Assembly: GCF_004217045.1 (NCBI RefSeq)
Contig: NZ_SGXM01000007.1
Span: 62,001-126,000, forward strand
DNA length: 64,000 bases
Direction: 5' to 3'
From: Cupriavidus agavae
Lineage (GTDB): Bacteria; Pseudomonadota; Gammaproteobacteria; Burkholderiales; Burkholderiaceae
Position 1 is the stretch's first letter, and every line of letters starts with the position of its first letter. The translations under genes were made by a program, and so were the position numbers. Below, in pieces: positions 61,563-64,000 of this stretch. The notes beneath the pieces were generated by a model, which made no database searches, had not been told where the DNA came from, and saw nothing but the letters and a program-made list of their open reading frames with translations.

Positions 61563-62897
61563 TTAACGTTTGAAACGGTACTCGGCGCTGCGCGCGTGGG
61601 CCTGCAGCCCCTCGCCATAGGCCAGTTCGGCCGCGATCTGGCCCAGCATCTGCGCCCCGCCCTCGCTGACCTCGATCAGGCTCGACCGCTTCTGGAAGTC
61701 GTACACGCCCAGCGGCGACGAGAAACGCGCGGTACGCGAGGTGGGCAGCACGTGGTTCGGGCCGGCGCAGTAGTCGCCAAGCGACTCGCTCGTGTAGCGG
61801 CCCAGGAAGATGGCGCCGGCGTGGCGGATCTTCTCGCTCCACTGGCGCGGGTTCTCGGCGGAAATCTCCAGGTGCTCGGGTGCGATGGCGTTGGCGATCT
61901 CGCACGCCTCTTCCATGTCGCGCACCTTGATCAGCGCACCCCGGCCGGACAGCGATGCGGCAATGACCTCGCGGCGCGGCATCGTCGGCAACTGGCGCTG
62001 GATGCTTTCCTCCACGCGGCGCAGGTAGTCCTCGTCCGGGCACAGCAGGATCGACTGCGCCAGTTCATCGTGCTCGGCCTGCGAGAACAGGTCCATCGCC
62101 ACCCAGTCCGGATCGGTCGTACCGTCGCAGATCACGAGGATTTCGGACGGGCCGGCAATCATGTCGATGCCGACCGTGCCGAACACGCGGCGCTTGGCGG
62201 CAGCCACGTAGGCGTTGCCCGGGCCGACGATCTTGTCCACCTGCGGAAGCGTGGCGGTGCCATAGGCCAGGGCCCCCACGGCCTGCGCGCCGCCGATCGT
62301 GAACACGCGGTCCACCCCGGCAATCTGCGCGGCGGCCAGCACCAGTTCATTGCGCACGCCGCCGGGCGTGGGCACGACCATGATCACTTCCTTGACCCCA
62401 GCCACGCGCGCCGGGATCGCGTTCATCAGCACCGACGACGGATAGGCTGCCTTGCCGCCGGGCACGTACAGGCCCACGCGGTCCAGCGGGGTCACCTTCT
62501 GGCCCAGCATCGTGCCGTCCGATTCGGTGTACTCCCAGCTATGGCTGCCGCACTCGATCTTCTGCTTCTCGTGGTAGGCGCGCACACGGGCGGCGGCGGC
62601 TTCCAGCGCGGCGCGGCGCTTGGGCTCCAGGTCTTCCAGCGCGGCTTCGAGCTCGGACTGAGAGATTTCCAGCGCATTCATCGAGACCGCTTCCAGGCGG
62701 TCGAAGCGGCGCGTGTATTCGAGCACGGCATCGTCGCCGCGGCGGCGCACATCGGCCAGGATATCGGCGGCGGCGCGGTCGATGGCCTCGTCTTCCGAGG
62801 CCTCGAAGGCCAGCACCTGCCGCAGCGCCTCGGCAAAGCCCGGCTCGGTCGAATCGAGCCGGCGGATTGCCAGGTTTTCCATTTCGGATTCGTTCAT
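61563..62897 (-). CDS. hisD: Histidinol dehydrogenase
   Basis: The 444-aa zinc enzyme oxidises histidinol twice to histidine. VTPLDRVGLYVPGGKAAYPS, VVPTPGG, ILVICDGTTDPDWVAMDLFS and the signature region with HDELAQSILLCPDE are intact; Zn ligands include the Gln/His of SQAEHDE. GPNHVLPTSRTARFSSPLGV is the C-terminal dimer segment. A start at 62882 (MENLAIRRLDS) is equally plausible. Confidence 0.96.
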   Translation of the reverse strand: MNESEMENLAIRRLDSTEPGFAEALRQVLAFEASEDEAIDRAAADILADVRRRGDDAVLEYTRRFDRLEAVSMNALEISQSELEAALEDLEPKRRAALEAAAARVRAYHEKQKIECGSHSWEYTESDGTMLGQKVTPLDRVGLYVPGGKAAYPSSVLMNAIPARVAGVKEVIMVVPTPGGVRNELVLAAAQIAGVDRVFTIGGAQAVGALAYGTATLPQVDKIVGPGNAYVAAAKRRVFGTVGIDMIAGPSEILVICDGTTDPDWVAMDLFSQAEHDELAQSILLCPDEDYLRRVEESIQRQLPTMPRREVIAASLSGRGALIKVRDMEEACEIANAIAPEHLEISAENPRQWSEKIRHAGAIFLGRYTSESLGDYCAGPNHVLPTSRTARFSSPLGVYDFQKRSSLIEVSEGGAQMLGQIAAELAYGEGLQAHARSAEYRFKR

Positions 62898-62933
62898 GAC
62901 TTCGTTCCTTGCGGGTCCCGGATCAGCGCCACC

Positions 62934-63608
62934 TCAGGCGATTGCCGCCGAGGCCCGTTCAAATGCGTCAAGAATCGGCGCGAGCCGTTCCCGCTTGAGC
63001 TTCAGTGCCGCCTGGTTGACCACCAGCCGCGACGAGATCTGCACGATCTCCTCGACCTCGACCAGGTTGTTCGCGCGCAGCGTGCCGCCCGTGCTGACCA
63101 GGTCGACGATGGCATCCGACAGCCCCACCAGCGGCCCCAGTTCCATCGAGCCGTACAGCTTGATCAGGTCCACGTGCACGCCCTTCTTCGCAAAATGCTC
63201 GCGCGCCGTCTGCACGTACTTGGTGGCCACGGCCAGCCGCGCGCCCTGGCGCACGGCCTTGGCGTAGTCGAAGCCGGCCGGCACCGCCACCGACATGCGG
63301 CAGCGGGCGATGTTCAGGTCGATCGGCGCGTACAGGCCCGCCATGCCGTTTTCCATCAGCACGTCCTTGCCGGCCACGCCGAAATCGGCCGCGCCGTACT
63401 GCACGTAGGTCGGCACGTCCGAGGCACGCACGATGATCACGCGCACGGCCGGATCGGTCGTCGGCAGGATCAGCTTGCGCGAGGTTTCCGGGTCTTCGGT
63501 GACCTCGATGCCGGCGGCGGCCAGCAGCGGCAGCGTTTCCTTGAAGATGCGGCCCTTGGAAAGCGCCAGCGTCAGCTGGTCGGGCGAGGCATTGAAAGCG
63601 GGGCTCAT
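62934..63608 (-). CDS. hisG: ATP phosphoribosyltransferase, short form
   Basis: The 224-aa catalytic subunit starts histidine synthesis from ATP and PRPP. LTLALSKGRIFKETLPLLAA, DFGVAGKDVLMENG and SDAIVDLVSTGGTLRANNLV (PRPP loop) are present. It lacks the C-terminal regulatory domain, so it is the short form that needs HisZ; no hisZ lies in this window. Confidence 0.96.
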   Translation of the reverse strand: MSPAFNASPDQLTLALSKGRIFKETLPLLAAAGIEVTEDPETSRKLILPTTDPAVRVIIVRASDVPTYVQYGAADFGVAGKDVLMENGMAGLYAPIDLNIARCRMSVAVPAGFDYAKAVRQGARLAVATKYVQTAREHFAKKGVHVDLIKLYGSMELGPLVGLSDAIVDLVSTGGTLRANNLVEVEEIVQISSRLVVNQAALKLKRERLAPILDAFERASAAIA

Positions 63609-63671
63609 CGTAGATTCTTCAAAACGCGTTCAGGGGCGACTCGATGCGATCGTGGTCGGTCGTTCTTGTAT

Positions 63672-64000
63672 TCAGCCGATGCGGCGGATCATGGCGCCCA
63701 CGGCCGACAGCTTGTCTTCCATGCGGTCGTAGCCACGGTCCAGATGGTAGATCCGGTCGATCGTCGTTTCGCCATCGGCCACCAGGCCGGCGATCACGAG
63801 GCTGGCCGACGCGCGCAGGTCGGTGGCCATCACGTTGGCGCCCGACAGGCGCGGCACGCCAGTCACCACGGCGGTATTGCCCTCGGCCGTGATGCTGGCG
63901 CCCAGGCGGTTCAGCTCCTGGACGTGCATGAAGCGGTTCTCGAAGATCGTCTCGGTGATGCGCGCGGTGCCTTCGGCCACGGCGTTCAGCGCCATGAACT
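63672..64000 (-). CDS. murA: UDP-GlcNAc 1-carboxyvinyltransferase, C-terminal part
   Basis: The frame begins beyond the right edge; 109 codons of the C-terminus are visible. GTARITETIFENRFMHVQEL, LSGANVMATDLRASASLVIA (with the conserved DLRAxA loop) and IYHLDRGYDRMEDKLSAVGA are classic MurA. The enzyme adds enolpyruvate to UDP-GlcNAc at the start of peptidoglycan synthesis. It precedes hisG by 63 bp, the usual order. Confidence 0.95.
   Translation of the reverse strand, partial: FMALNAVAEGTARITETIFENRFMHVQELNRLGASITAEGNTAVVTGVPRLSGANVMATDLRASASLVIAGLVADGETTIDRIYHLDRGYDRMEDKLSAVGAMIRRIG

Overview
The window looks like a chromosomal segment of a high-G+C betaproteobacterium of the Burkholderiales, most likely Cupriavidus or a close Ralstonia relative. 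The evidence is gene order and family content: hemA-prfA-prmC-grxD-ubiX, petABC-tRNA/sspAB, a his operon running murA-hisGDCB-marC-hisHAFIE and then HIT-tatABC, an Omp32-type porin, a PhoX phosphatase and an HAE1-type RND pump. The species is inferred, not proven.

Region 1 (1-7.6 kb) is accessory DNA, probably the end of a genomic island. It holds a partial winged-helix protein and an AlpA-like regulator. Next comes a divergent pair, a 240-aa HTH protein and a Lon-type AAA+ ATPase without a protease domain, with an inverted-repeat operator between them. An AT-rich PD-(D/E)XK nuclease gene follows. A zinc-ribbon membrane protein and a large lipoprotein then face a small XRE regulator across a perfect 27-bp palindrome. 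The block ends in the remnant of an ImmA/IrrE-type peptidase whose active site has changed. No integrase, transposase or att repeat is visible, so the boundaries are inferred. This block is the best candidate for an undescribed, possibly defensive, system.

Region 2 (7.6-19 kb) is core: a three-gene membrane cluster (DUF2157/DUF4401/GDYXXLXY), a Fur-boxed TonB siderophore receptor, mtnN, and the haem/translation/ubiquinone cluster hemA, prfA, a small Ala-rich lipoprotein with a structured leader, prmC, grxD and ubiX.

Region 3 (19-44 kb) is a mosaic of metabolic and envelope modules. It contains a lysine-catabolic pair with a divergent Lrp regulator, a CLC channel, HxlR-MATE, a complete RND efflux operon, a very large secreted protein with three W-rich repeats, a metallophosphoesterase, ettA, a zinc-finger protein with a natural seven-His tail coupled to a YgjP-like metallopeptidase, a GH114 lipoprotein and PhoX. 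Five copies of one palindromic repeat family (core CTCCCCTCTCCCGC and its complement) lie at gene ends here. A McrA-like HNH nuclease gene of lower G+C sits beside tRNA-Thr(TGT).

Region 4 (44.5-64 kb) is housekeeping: sspB, sspA, cytochrome bc1 (petABC), mscL, a Nif3-like protein, a DegS-like protease, a porin, tatABC, a HIT protein and the his operon, ending inside murA. The Tat translocase genes share the window with two likely Tat substrates, the Rieske protein and PhoX.
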